Of a stretch of 64,000 bases of DNA, positions 51,735 to 59,719 are shown one piece after another. Source of the DNA: Flavobacterium circumlabens (GTDB taxonomy: Bacteria; Bacteroidota; Bacteroidia; Flavobacteriales; Flavobacteriaceae). Below the pieces are notes generated by a model. That model saw only the letters and a program-made list of their open reading frames with translations. It was not told the origin of the DNA and searched no databases. Within the stretch, counting starts at the first letter, position 1; each line of letters starts with the position of its first letter. The stretch lies in contig NZ_SLWA01000012.1 of NCBI RefSeq assembly GCF_004345565.1, positions 62,001 through 126,000 of the forward strand, in the 5' to 3' direction. Both the position numbers and the translations under genes were made by a program.

Positions 51735-52610
51735 TTATTTCGCCAGTTGCTTTTTATACAATTCAAAATTGGCTTTTATTTCATCATCCAGTTCCGGTTC
51801 TTTAATGTCCGTATATTTTTGCATTTCTTCCCAGATAATTTTGGCTACAATATATCGGGCCATTTCCTTATCATCGGCAGGAACAATATACCATGGCGCA
51901 TGTTCTTTTGATGTTTTATTGATCGCCTGTTGATAATATTTCTGGTATTCCTCCCAGTGTTCACGCTCTTTTAAGTCCCCCGGAGAAAATTTCCAATTGT
52001 GCTTTCCTTCTTCCAGACGGCGCAATAATCTCTGGCGTTGTTCTTCCTTGCTCAGATGCAGGAAAAATTTCATTACAATAGTTCCGTTTGCGGCAATATG
52101 TTTTTCGAAATTATTGATTTGCTCAATCCTGTTTTTCCAAAATTTTGGTTTGATATCTTCTACCGAATTAATTCCCGGCAGATTTTCACTTAAAAGAAAT
52201 TCCGGATGCACGCGTGTTACCAGCACATTCTCGTAATGGGTTCTGTTGAAAATCGCAAACTTTCCTTTTTCGGGAAGTGCAATATAATGTCTCCATAAAT
52301 AATCGTGCTCCAATTCCGATGAATTCGGTGTTTTAAAACTGTGCACCACCACACCACGCGGATTAAATTCCTTAAAAACTTCCCGAATCAGACTGTCTTT
52401 TCCCGAAGTATCCATTCCCTGCAGGCAAATCAAAACGCTGTATTTATTGTGCGAATACATAACGTCCTGCAAGTCGCTCAGCTTCGCCTGAACCTTATCC
52501 AGTTTTTCTTCTTTTTCTTCATCATCCGCCTTTATATCCAGCAAAGTCGGAATACTCTTTAAACTTATTTTCTTAACAACTTTAAAATCATTCGGGTCTA
52601 TCGATTTCAT
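51735..52610 (-). CDS. Polyphosphate kinase 2 family protein
   Basis: The 291-residue protein has PPK2 motifs: Walker A LQGMDTSGKDSLIREVF, Walker B AIFNRTHYENVLVTRVHPE and the lid LRRLEEGKHNWKFSPGDLKE. PPK2 enzymes use polyphosphate to phosphorylate nucleoside mono- or diphosphates. The short C-terminus fits the one-domain type. A structured Flavo-1-like element lies at 52724-52858, starting 114 bases upstream of the ATG on the same strand. Confidence 0.93.
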   Translation of the reverse strand: MKSIDPNDFKVVKKISLKSIPTLLDIKADDEEKEEKLDKVQAKLSDLQDVMYSHNKYSVLICLQGMDTSGKDSLIREVFKEFNPRGVVVHSFKTPNSSELEHDYLWRHYIALPEKGKFAIFNRTHYENVLVTRVHPEFLLSENLPGINSVEDIKPKFWKNRIEQINNFEKHIAANGTIVMKFFLHLSKEEQRQRLLRRLEEGKHNWKFSPGDLKEREHWEEYQKYYQQAINKTSKEHAPWYIVPADDKEMARYIVAKIIWEEMQKYTDIKEPELDDEIKANFELYKKQLAK

Positions 52611-52723
52611 ATTTGTAAATTTTATGTATTAGTGGTATTTCATCTGTTATTACCGCATATTAAGGGTAATTTCATAACATTCCGTTTTATCGTAATAGTA
52701 AATATAGTACTTTTACGAAGCAT

Positions 52724-52858
52724 ATTCCTGCTATTCATTGCAATACTTTTTCAATAAATTGTTTTTTTCCAAGCCATAACAAGAGCTTCCGTTGGTCGCT
52801 TTGTTCTGCCGGAAAAAATACAATTTCTCCTCAAAGTATTTTCATTGCTATCAGGGCT
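52724..52858 (-). ncRNA. Flavo-1-like structured RNA element before the PPK2 gene
   Basis: On the minus strand the element begins AGCCCTGAT and ends AGCAGGAAT, the same borders as the element at 3377-3459. Inside, AATACTTT/AAAGTATT (52742-52749 with 52833-52840), AAATTG/CAATTT (52756-52761 with 52821-52826) and TTTTTTCC/GGAAAAAA (52763-52770 with 52811-52818) form one long hairpin. The border words point to one family with an expanded central arm. The strand is inferred. Confidence 0.5.
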
Positions 52859-52884
52859 GGGCACTCTTTTACAAAACAAAATTC

Positions 52885-53721
52885 ATGGAAAAATTCACTT
52901 TAGAAATATTATTTCAAATCATCGGAATCGGTTCGGCATCAGGCTTGTTTTTCAATAACAATTCCCTTTATATCATTGGTGACAACAGTGGATTCTTATA
53001 CGAATACAACCTGCAGGACCAGCAATTAAGCCACCATCCTTTAATGGATAATCCATCGCAAAACATTCCTAAAAACCTGAAACCGGATTTCGAATCCATT
53101 ACCCACCACAACGACACCTTATATGTTTTTGGCTCGGGTTCTACCGAAAACAGAAATAAAATGATTGCGTTCGACCTGAAAACAAAAACGATTTTACAAA
53201 AAAATAATCTGGTCGATTTATACGGTTTGATGCAAAGTTTTGGAGAAATAAAACCGGAAGATTTCAATCTTGAAGGTGCTATTTTCGATGGAGAAAACTG
53301 GTATTTATTCAATCGCGGAAATGGAATCTCCAATAAAAACACCATTTTCACCATTCACGCTAAAAATTTAGGGGAAGAATTTGCATTGGTAGCCACCAAC
53401 TATAAACTGCCCAAAATAAAAGGGGTCCGTTCCAGTTTTACCGATGCGATTTTAGTCGAAGACAAAATCTATTTCCTTTCAACAGCCGAAGATACCCAAT
53501 CTACTTACGACGACGGAGAAATCCTCGGAAGCTTTATCGGACGCATCGATCTCAAAACCATGAAAATCGATTTCACGCAAAAAATAACGTCCACCAATAA
53601 ATTCGAAGGTTTGACTTTCTACAAAAAAGAAAACAATAAAATTGAATTTCTGCTTTGCGAGGACAATGACACGGAACTTTTGGAGACAAAGATTTTTAAA
53701 TTGAGCTTACCGGTTAAGTAA
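52885..53721 (+). CDS. Cytosolic beta-propeller-like protein of unknown function
   Basis: The ATG at 52885 gives 278 residues; the longer frame to 52792 runs through the structured element and is rejected. No signal peptide is seen. The sequence alternates strands with ASGLFFNNNSLYIIGDNSG, FESITHHNDTLYVFGSGS, FNLEGAIFDGENWYLFNRG and FEGLTFYKKENNKIEFLLCE. It recalls SdiA-regulated or esterase-like phytase propellers and DUF6929-type proteins, but I am unsure of the family. It shares its plan with the secreted protein at 17420. Confidence 0.75.
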   Translation: MEKFTLEILFQIIGIGSASGLFFNNNSLYIIGDNSGFLYEYNLQDQQLSHHPLMDNPSQNIPKNLKPDFESITHHNDTLYVFGSGSTENRNKMIAFDLKTKTILQKNNLVDLYGLMQSFGEIKPEDFNLEGAIFDGENWYLFNRGNGISNKNTIFTIHAKNLGEEFALVATNYKLPKIKGVRSSFTDAILVEDKIYFLSTAEDTQSTYDDGEILGSFIGRIDLKTMKIDFTQKITSTNKFEGLTFYKKENNKIEFLLCEDNDTELLETKIFKLSLPVK

Positions 53722-53752
53722 ATTCAATATTTTTAACAAGGAAGAGAGATAA

Positions 53753-53772
53753 GACGCACTGCTGTGCGCCTC
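53753..53772. terminator. Hairpin of the GAGGCGCAC type
   Basis: GACGCACT (53753-53760) is mirrored by GTGCGCCTC (53764-53772). Read on the minus strand the element is GAGGCGCACAGCAGTGCGTC, close to the hairpin at 1031-1051. A second stem, AGCGGT/ACCGCT, follows at 53776-53790. Confidence 0.6.
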
Positions 53773-53799
53773 TAAAGCGGTAGAACCGCTGCTGCTCCC

Positions 53800-53860
53800 C
53801 TCTACGATAAACCTTTGTCGCTTTGCAACTCTGAACCTTTGAACCTTTAAAAAAAAATCA
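53800..53860. repeat. CCTTTGAACC-word repeat before the sigma factor gene
   Basis: CCTTTGTCGCTTTGCAACTC and CTGAACCTTTGAACCTTTAA are direct copies of the word used in the inverted repeat at 47268-47332. Confidence 0.7.
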
Positions 53861-53915
53861 TCACCGTCCCAACCTTTTTATCTTTTTAACCCTCTTTAGT
53901 ATAAAGACAACAATT

Positions 53916-54452
53916 GTGATAAACGAAACCCAGATTTCCAACTGCAAAAAAATGCAACGTGATGCGCAGCGTCAGGTGTATGAGTATATGGCTCCAAAGC
54001 TGTATCGTCTCTGCAAGCGATACCTAAAAAAGGAAGAAGAAATAGAAGAAGCTCTGGCCGATGCTTTCTATACCATATTCACCAAAATAGAACAGCTCAA
54101 AGAAGTTCAGGCTTTTGAGGCCTGGGCCAGAAAAATAACCGTGAACCATTGTTTGGCGACCATTAAGAAAAATACAAACTTCAACATGTATCTTGATGAT
54201 GTCAAATTGCTGTCACAACCTTTTACGGAAGAAATCAATCATTTAGAAGAAGAGGATTTACTCAATTTATTAAACCATATTCCCGACGGCTGTAAAACGG
54301 TCTTTAACCTTTTTGTCATAGAAGGTTACGGACACAAAGAAATAGCCGCTATGCTGAACATTTCTGAAGGCACCTCAAAATCACAATTGAATGCTTCAAA
54401 AACCAAGCTCAAGGAATTAGTAAACAAATTGTATTATCAAAAAGCAAAATAG
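53916..54452 (+). CDS. ECF-type RNA polymerase sigma factor
   Basis: The 178-residue protein starts at GTG. It has sigma region 2 (about 18-60, YLKKEEEIEEALADAFYTIF and the -10 recognition helix) and region 4 (about 122-175, CKTVFNLFVIEGYGHKEIAA to EGTSKSQLNASKTKLKEL). It directs RNA polymerase to a regulon that cannot be read here. Its gene is followed after two bases by a membrane protein with a cytosolic helical N-terminus, the usual plan for sigma and anti-sigma pairs. Confidence 0.93.
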   Translation: MINETQISNCKKMQRDAQRQVYEYMAPKLYRLCKRYLKKEEEIEEALADAFYTIFTKIEQLKEVQAFEAWARKITVNHCLATIKKNTNFNMYLDDVKLLSQPFTEEINHLEEEDLLNLLNHIPDGCKTVFNLFVIEGYGHKEIAAMLNISEGTSKSQLNASKTKLKELVNKLYYQKAK

Positions 54453-54454
54453 TC

Positions 54455-55420
54455 ATGGACAATCACGATAAATTATTCGAAAAAATAAAAGAAGCTTCGC
54501 ATAACGCCGAGAGTAAAGATTTTGCTGCAATGGACAAGGTCTGGTCCCGCGTGGAAGAAAAACTGGACAAAAAAGAAGATAAAAAAACAATTGCCTTATG
54601 GAAAAAAATTGCAATCGCCGCTTCTCTGTTATTGGTTATTTCTATAGGTTCTCAATTTATAAAAACAAACCACACTTCAACTATTGAAGAAACTAAGGTA
54701 GTCACTAACGAAATTCAAAAAGAGCCGATTCAGGAAACTGATTTAGGAAAAAATAAAATCGCAACTTCTGAAGACTCCGAAATAATCCCAAAAGCAGAAG
54801 CCACGGAAATCCTGAATAACCAAATTAAAAAACAGGAAAAAGTAGCCCTTCAGGAAATACAAAGTTATAACAGTGATAAAATCGCTTACGAAACAGCACC
54901 CGCAATAGCTGCTGACGAAGCCGCTGCTCCTGCTCCATCTATAACTTCGGGTTATTCAAGCGAAGAAGATTCAGTTGAAAAAGACAAAGCCTTTGCTCCT
55001 GCTGCGGTTTCAAAACCCCTAAGAGGTGAATCCTATCGAATGGCTGTTGCTGAAAAAGAAACTCAGATGGCTAAAAAAAGTGCCCCTCTGGTGATCCTGA
55101 ACGGAAAAGCAATTTCCCATACAGATGATGCGAAAAGAGACAAAATGATGCAGGGAGAACTTACAAACTTAAATCCTGAAAATGTAGAATCACTGGTTGT
55201 ATTAGAAGAACCGTTATACATTATTGACGGAAATTACTATTCGGAAAATGATTTATTCGGAAAGAACCCAAAAAGCCCTTATGCTCCCTTAAACAAACAG
55301 GAAATAAAAACAATTACCATTCTGCAGGATCTTGAAGCCACCGAAAAGTACGGTGAAAAAGGAAAAAAAGGAGTGGTAATAATCACTACCAAAACAGGAA
55401 AACCAGCTCCGCAGCATTAG
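54455..55420 (+). CDS. Membrane anti-sigma-like protein with TonB-plug modules
   Basis: The 321-residue protein has a charged cytosolic helix (1-48, KIKEASHNAESKDFAAMDKV), one transmembrane helix (about 52-69), a long low-complexity linker rich in Glu/Lys/Ala/Pro (70-200) and a C-terminal region like the TonB-receptor plug. The last module reads PLYIIDGNYY ... IKTITILQDLEATEKYGEKG ... GVVIITTK. Before it lies a partial second copy, APLVILNGKAIS ... NPENVESLVVLE. The position after the sigma factor and the topology suggest an anti-sigma factor; the plug modules suggest a periplasmic sensor. No zinc-type anti-sigma motif is seen. Confidence 0.75.
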   Translation: MDNHDKLFEKIKEASHNAESKDFAAMDKVWSRVEEKLDKKEDKKTIALWKKIAIAASLLLVISIGSQFIKTNHTSTIEETKVVTNEIQKEPIQETDLGKNKIATSEDSEIIPKAEATEILNNQIKKQEKVALQEIQSYNSDKIAYETAPAIAADEAAAPAPSITSGYSSEEDSVEKDKAFAPAAVSKPLRGESYRMAVAEKETQMAKKSAPLVILNGKAISHTDDAKRDKMMQGELTNLNPENVESLVVLEEPLYIIDGNYYSENDLFGKNPKSPYAPLNKQEIKTITILQDLEATEKYGEKGKKGVVIITTKTGKPAPQH

Positions 55421-55446
55421 CTAAAACTTAACTTAAATTTACTATT

Positions 55447-56112
55447 ATGAAAAGTTTAAAACTTTTTTCATTAGTCCTGTCTATGCTCGTATGTTTCCTA
55501 TCCGTTGCGCAGCAAAAAACGATAAGCGGCACTGTCTCAGATTACAATTCCGTTCTGCTTCCGGGAACGCACGTTACAATTAAACAATCAGGAAAAGAAG
55601 CATCTACCAATTTCGATGGGAAATATACAATTGCTGCCCAAAAAGGAGACACACTTGTTTTTAGTTATGTGGGGTATGAAATACAAAAAAAAGTCGTCGG
55701 AACTAAAAAGATTATTAATGTAAAATTAACCGCCGCCCCTCCGCTCCTGGAAACCTACGGTTATAATCCGGAAATCGCTGATAAAAAAAACAAGAAACAG
55801 TATCTCCCACTAAAAGATTCTGCAACCAGAAATCCTGATACTATTCCATCCAACAAAGAACCGCTGTATGTTGTTGACGGGGTTCCTGTACAATCCCGCC
55901 AAATAGCAAAAATCAATCCGAATGATATTCAGAATCTTAGTGTCTTAAAAGAAATCGAGGCTACTTCTCTCTATGGGCCGAGAGCTTATTACGGGGCCAT
56001 TATTATTGTTACAAAAAACGAAATTTATAAGAATCTTACAAAGGAAGAAATAGACACTGACTTAAATAAAACTTCCGTTCCTTTTCTCAAAAAAGAAGAT
56101 CGGAAAGATTAA
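55447..56112 (+). CDS. Secreted CarboxypepD-like/TonB-plug protein without barrel
   Basis: The 221-residue protein has a signal peptide (ending LVCFLSVAQ), a CarboxypepD_reg-like beta sandwich (about 24-97, KTISGTVSDYNSVLLPGTHV to GDTLVFSYVGYEIQ) and a plug-like module (about 137-190, EPLYVVDGVPV ... NDIQNLSVLKEIEATSLYG ... AIIIVTK). It is therefore the N-terminal part of a SusC-type receptor without the barrel. It ends with a charged tail (SVPFLKKEDRKD). It starts 26 bases after the anti-sigma-like gene and is probably its partner. Confidence 0.8.
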   Translation: MKSLKLFSLVLSMLVCFLSVAQQKTISGTVSDYNSVLLPGTHVTIKQSGKEASTNFDGKYTIAAQKGDTLVFSYVGYEIQKKVVGTKKIINVKLTAAPPLLETYGYNPEIADKKNKKQYLPLKDSATRNPDTIPSNKEPLYVVDGVPVQSRQIAKINPNDIQNLSVLKEIEATSLYGPRAYYGAIIIVTKNEIYKNLTKEEIDTDLNKTSVPFLKKEDRKD

Positions 56113-56220
56113 AAATTATTATTGAAAAGTGTTTGAAATCGCTTTAGGGTTCATGTCGTTATTTTACTACATTTGGTTTTTTAATAAAAGCCTTTATAAA
56201 TTAACTTTAAATAAAATTTA

Positions 56221-56808
56221 ATGAATCCTATTTTAAATCAGAATTTATTCCTTGTAAAAGAGCATGTTGGTATGTTTAAAGCTGCTAACAACTATGATGT
56301 TTATGATCCGGAAACCAATCAGATCATTATGAATTGCCGCGAAAACAACCTGGGCTTTTTCACAAAAGTATTTCGTTTTACTGATTATAAAAGAATGACT
56401 CCGTTTGATGTTGAAATTACAACTGCTTCAGGTGAAAAGTTAATTACGGTGAGACGTGGCGTGGCGGTTTTCCGTTCAACTGTTGAAGTTCTGGATGAAA
56501 AAGATCGTTTAATTGGAACTTTCAAGCAAAAATTCTTCTCCTTTGGAGGGAAATTCGAAATTCTGGATAAAAATGAAAGACCGTGTGCGACCCTTCAGGG
56601 AAAATGGACGGGCTGGGATTTTAAATTTTCGCATGAGAACAGGCAATTGGCTCAGGTAAGCAAAAAATGGGCAGGAATGGGGAAAGAGCTTTTTACCAGT
56701 GCTGACAATTATGTACTGCAAATTGAAGAAAATGTACCTGCTGACAGTCCGCTTAGACAATTAATCCTTGGAGCTGTCATGTGTATTGATATGGTTCTGA
56801 AAGAATAA
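56221..56808 (+). CDS. LURP-one-related/scramblase-like protein
   Basis: The 195-residue protein has a repeated beta-strand barrel pattern with NLFLVKEHVGMFKAANNYDV, EVLDEKDRLIGTFKQKFFSF and KFEILDKNERPCATLQGKWT, typical of LURP-one and phospholipid-scramblase-type folds. A C-terminal hydrophobic helix (LRQLILGAVMCIDMVL) may associate with membrane. Bacterial members have no clear function. It is separated from the sigma system by 108 bases and may be independent of it. Confidence 0.85.
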   Translation: MNPILNQNLFLVKEHVGMFKAANNYDVYDPETNQIIMNCRENNLGFFTKVFRFTDYKRMTPFDVEITTASGEKLITVRRGVAVFRSTVEVLDEKDRLIGTFKQKFFSFGGKFEILDKNERPCATLQGKWTGWDFKFSHENRQLAQVSKKWAGMGKELFTSADNYVLQIEENVPADSPLRQLILGAVMCIDMVLKE

Positions 56809-56840
56809 GAAAGTTGTTAAACTTAGATTAAGAAACAACG

Positions 56841-56899
56841 GAAAGCATCATTTTAGCAATCAAAAGAATTATTTTTGTGTCACTAAGAATGATGCTTTC
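56841..56899 (+). promoter_or_regulatory. SDR promoter flanked by a perfect 12-bp inverted repeat
   Basis: GAAAGCATCATT (56841-56852) and AATGATGCTTTC (56888-56899) flank the -7 box TATTTTTG (56870-56877). The ATG follows at 56915. It may bind a regulator or form a long-range hairpin. Confidence 0.65.
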
Positions 56900-56914
56900 T
56901 GCATTTCAAAAAAT

Positions 56915-57637
56915 ATGACCATGACAGATTTAAAAAATAAAAATGCCCTGATTACCGGCGCCGGAAAAGGAATCGGAAAAGCCATCGCTATAGCTTTAGC
57001 CAAAGAAGGCGTAAACGTAATCCTTATTTCAAGAACCCAGGCCGATGTAGATCAACTAAGTGCTGAAATTTCGGGTTTAGGGGTTAAGGCGCTGGCTTTA
57101 AGTGCCGATGTTTCAGATATTACTTCCATCAATACAGCAGTAGAAAAAGCTTTGGCCGAGTTTACCAATATTGATATTTTAATTAATAATGCCGGTATTG
57201 CCGCTTTTGGAAAATTCCTTGAATTAGAACCAACTGCCTGGGAGAAAATAATTCAGGTCAATTTGATGGGAACGTATTACACGACCCGCGCTGTTTTGCC
57301 AAATATGATTGAAAGACAAACCGGTGACATCATCAACATTTCGTCTACCGCAGGTTTAAACGGAAATGCCTTGACAAGTGCCTACAGTGCTTCTAAATTT
57401 GCCGTTTTAGGTTTAACCGATTCCCTAATGCAGGAAATGAGAAAGCATAATATTCGCGTAACCGCATTAACACCAAGCACTGTGGCTACCGATCTGGCAT
57501 TGGATTTAAATTTAACGGATGGAAATCCTGAAAAAGTAATGCAGCCGGAAGATATCGCCGAATTGATTGTTGCCCAACTTAAATTAAGCCGCAGGGTCTT
57601 TATTAAAAACAGTAGTATCTGGTCTACAAATCCTTAG
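56915..57637 (+). CDS. SDR-family 3-ketoacyl reductase (FabG-like)
   Basis: The 240-residue protein has the classical SDR set: TGAGKGIGKA for NAD(P), NNAG in DILINNAGIAAFGKF, Ser in NISSTAGLNGN and Tyr/Lys in SAYSASKFAVLG. It is a 3-oxoacyl reductase-like enzyme; whether it serves fatty acid synthesis or another ketone is not clear, and no fab genes are adjacent. Two ATG codons (56915 and 56921) are possible starts and give nearly the same protein. Confidence 0.92.
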   Translation: MTMTDLKNKNALITGAGKGIGKAIAIALAKEGVNVILISRTQADVDQLSAEISGLGVKALALSADVSDITSINTAVEKALAEFTNIDILINNAGIAAFGKFLELEPTAWEKIIQVNLMGTYYTTRAVLPNMIERQTGDIINISSTAGLNGNALTSAYSASKFAVLGLTDSLMQEMRKHNIRVTALTPSTVATDLALDLNLTDGNPEKVMQPEDIAELIVAQLKLSRRVFIKNSSIWSTNP

Positions 57638-57760
57638 ATTAAAAAATAAATTCCAAAATTTTTAAATTCCAAAGTCTAACTACTCGTTGAATTAGAATTT
57701 GGAATTTGAGATTTGGAGTTTGGAGTTTGGAATTTTTACCAGAATACAGAGATTGGAATT
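57638..57760. repeat. AAATTCCAA-word repeat
   Basis: Direct and inverted copies of AAATTCCAAA/TTTGGAATTT fill the gap (ATTTGGAATTTGAGATTTGG, GAGTTTGGAGTTTGGAATTT). The open frame from 57706 runs through this repeat, so its first 23 codons are not true protein. Confidence 0.8.
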
Positions 57761-57774
57761 TTAAAAAAAACAGG

Positions 57775-58284
57775 ATGGAACAATACCTAAGACAATTAAT
57801 TGCGATAGAATTCACAGACAAAAAAGAAATTTTTACCGGATTCCTTATTGACTATTCCGATGACTGGATTTTATTGCGGAATAATCCCGTTGACTATATC
57901 CTTGATGGTTTCGTGATTTTAAAAAACAAAAATATCGAAGCCGTTCACAGAGATCAGGATCTTGCTTTTACTGAAAAAGTAATCCGAATGAAAGGTTTAA
58001 AAACAAATGCGGAAGATATTATTCCGATTAGGGATCTGGCTTCTATCGTAAATTTCCTCACTAATAAGTACGGTATTTTCCAGATTTCAAAAAAATCTGC
58101 TAAATCTGCTTATTTAGGTAAATTACTGGAATTAACCGACGAAGAACTCACCATTGACTTCGTGGACACCAGAGGAAAATTTGGAGGCGAATTAAGCTTT
58201 AATCCGCAAAAAATAAGAGTAATTGAATTTGACACGGATTATATCAATTCCCTGAAATTAGTAATTCAGGAAGAGGAGAAATAA
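57775..58284 (+). CDS. Protein of unknown function with two barrel-like repeats
   Basis: From the ATG at 57775 the protein has 169 residues. Two similar segments are visible: FTGFLIDYSDDWILLRNN near residue 20 and YLGKLLELTDEELTIDFVDT near residue 117, each with the short-strand, turn, long-strand pattern of Sm-like or SH3-type small barrels. I do not recognise a family. It is a single plus-strand gene ended by a strong bidirectional terminator. Confidence 0.75.
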   Translation: MEQYLRQLIAIEFTDKKEIFTGFLIDYSDDWILLRNNPVDYILDGFVILKNKNIEAVHRDQDLAFTEKVIRMKGLKTNAEDIIPIRDLASIVNFLTNKYGIFQISKKSAKSAYLGKLLELTDEELTIDFVDTRGKFGGELSFNPQKIRVIEFDTDYINSLKLVIQEEEK

Positions 58285-58300
58285 TATGCCCTTTTATAAA

Positions 58301-58333
58301 ACAGAAAAGCCCTTTATTAAAGGGCTTTTCTGT
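58301..58333. terminator. Bidirectional terminator between 57775 gene and mtaB
   Basis: ACAGAAAAGCCCTTT (58301-58315) pairs perfectly with AAAGGGCTTTTCTGT (58319-58333) around a 3-base loop. It is followed by TGTCATTTCGACC, a common intergenic word in this phylum. Confidence 0.93.
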
Positions 58334-58384
58334 TTTATTTTGTCATTTCGACCGTAGGGAGAAATCACACTAGCAATTCGTTTT

Positions 58385-59719
58385 TTACGCTTCCGCCAAT
58401 TTATTTAGAAATTCCAGGCGAACGCTTCCGTCTTCGTCTATTTTCGTCAGATTAATTTCGTGTAAGGTATTCACTAATTCCGGATTCCAGGGTGTTTTTA
58501 CTTTTACGTAATTTTCGGTAAAACCGTGAATGTAACCTTCTTTATTTTCACTTTCAAACAAAACAGTCCTGTTGGTTCCTATTTGGCTTTCATAAAAAGC
58601 ACGACGTTTTTTGACTGATAAACCACGTAACATTTTACTGCGTTTTGCTCTTACGTTTGCAGGAACAATTCCGGGCATATTTGCGGCTTCGGTATTATCT
58701 CTTTCCGAATAGGTAAATACGTGTAAATAGGAAATATCCATTTCATTCAGGAAATGGTACGTTTCTAAAAAGTGCTCATCCGTTTCACCGGGGAAACCAA
58801 CGATAACATCTACACCAATACAGGCATGTGGCATTACTTCGCGAATTTTATTGACACGTTCTGTATAAACTTCACGTAAGTAACGGCGTTTCATCAACTT
58901 TAAGATATCATTGCTTCCGGATTGTAACGGAATATGAAAATGCGGAACAAAAGTTCTGCTTTTGGATACGAAATCAATTGTTTCGTTTTTCAACAGGTTA
59001 GGTTCAATGGATGAAATTCGCAAACGTTCAATTCCTTCTACTTTGTCTAAAGCCTGAACTAAATCAAGAAACGTATGTTCGTGTTTTTTATTTCCGAATT
59101 CCCCTTTTCCGTAATCACCGATATTTACTCCGGTTAAAACAATTTCTTTAATGTTCTGAGTCGATATTTCTTTTGCATTTTGCAAAACATTCTCAAGGGC
59201 ATCACTTCGCGAAATTCCTCTTGCAAGTGGAATTGTACAATACGTACATTTATAATCGCAGCCGTCCTGTACTTTCAAAAATGCACGGGTACGGTCACCG
59301 ATAGAATAACTTCCTACATAAAAATCGGCTTCGGCAATTTCGCATGAGTGAACTTCACCCATATCGTTTTTGCTTAAGTCATGAATATAATCGGTAATTT
59401 TAAATTTTTCGGTCGCTCCCAAAACCAAATCAACGCCATCGACAGCTGCTAATTCTTCGGGTTTTAATTGTGCGTAACACCCAACTGCGGCTACAAAAGC
59501 TTTTTCGTTAAGTTTCATTGCTTTTTTTACCACCTGCTTAAATTGCTTATCGGCATTCTCTGTAACCGAACAGGTATTGATAACATAAATATCTGCTATT
59601 TCTTCAAAATCGACACGATCAAAACCTTCATCGTTAAAATTTCGGGCGATTGTGGAAGTTTCTGAAAAGTTCAGTTTGCAACCAAGCGTATAAAAGGCAA
59701 CTTTTTTTCTATTTTCCAT
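58385..59719 (-). CDS. mtaB: tRNA threonylcarbamoyladenosine methylthiotransferase
   Basis: The 444-residue radical-SAM enzyme has the UPF0004 N-terminal cluster domain (TLGCKLNFSETSTIA, INTCSVTENAD, VGCYAQ), the radical-SAM motif CDYKCTYC (near 150) and a TRAM-type C-terminal domain. Three Cys in the N-terminal domain bind the second cluster. It adds a methylthio group to t6A37 of ANN-decoding tRNAs. It is a single gene with a terminator shared with the convergent gene. Confidence 0.95.
   Translation of the reverse strand: MENRKKVAFYTLGCKLNFSETSTIARNFNDEGFDRVDFEEIADIYVINTCSVTENADKQFKQVVKKAMKLNEKAFVAAVGCYAQLKPEELAAVDGVDLVLGATEKFKITDYIHDLSKNDMGEVHSCEIAEADFYVGSYSIGDRTRAFLKVQDGCDYKCTYCTIPLARGISRSDALENVLQNAKEISTQNIKEIVLTGVNIGDYGKGEFGNKKHEHTFLDLVQALDKVEGIERLRISSIEPNLLKNETIDFVSKSRTFVPHFHIPLQSGSNDILKLMKRRYLREVYTERVNKIREVMPHACIGVDVIVGFPGETDEHFLETYHFLNEMDISYLHVFTYSERDNTEAANMPGIVPANVRAKRSKMLRGLSVKKRRAFYESQIGTNRTVLFESENKEGYIHGFTENYVKVKTPWNPELVNTLHEINLTKIDEDGSVRLEFLNKLAEA

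Noticed and set aside
52792..52884. N-terminal extension of the propeller-like protein
   Set aside because: It is encoded by the structured element and has a mixed composition; the ATG at 52885 fits better.
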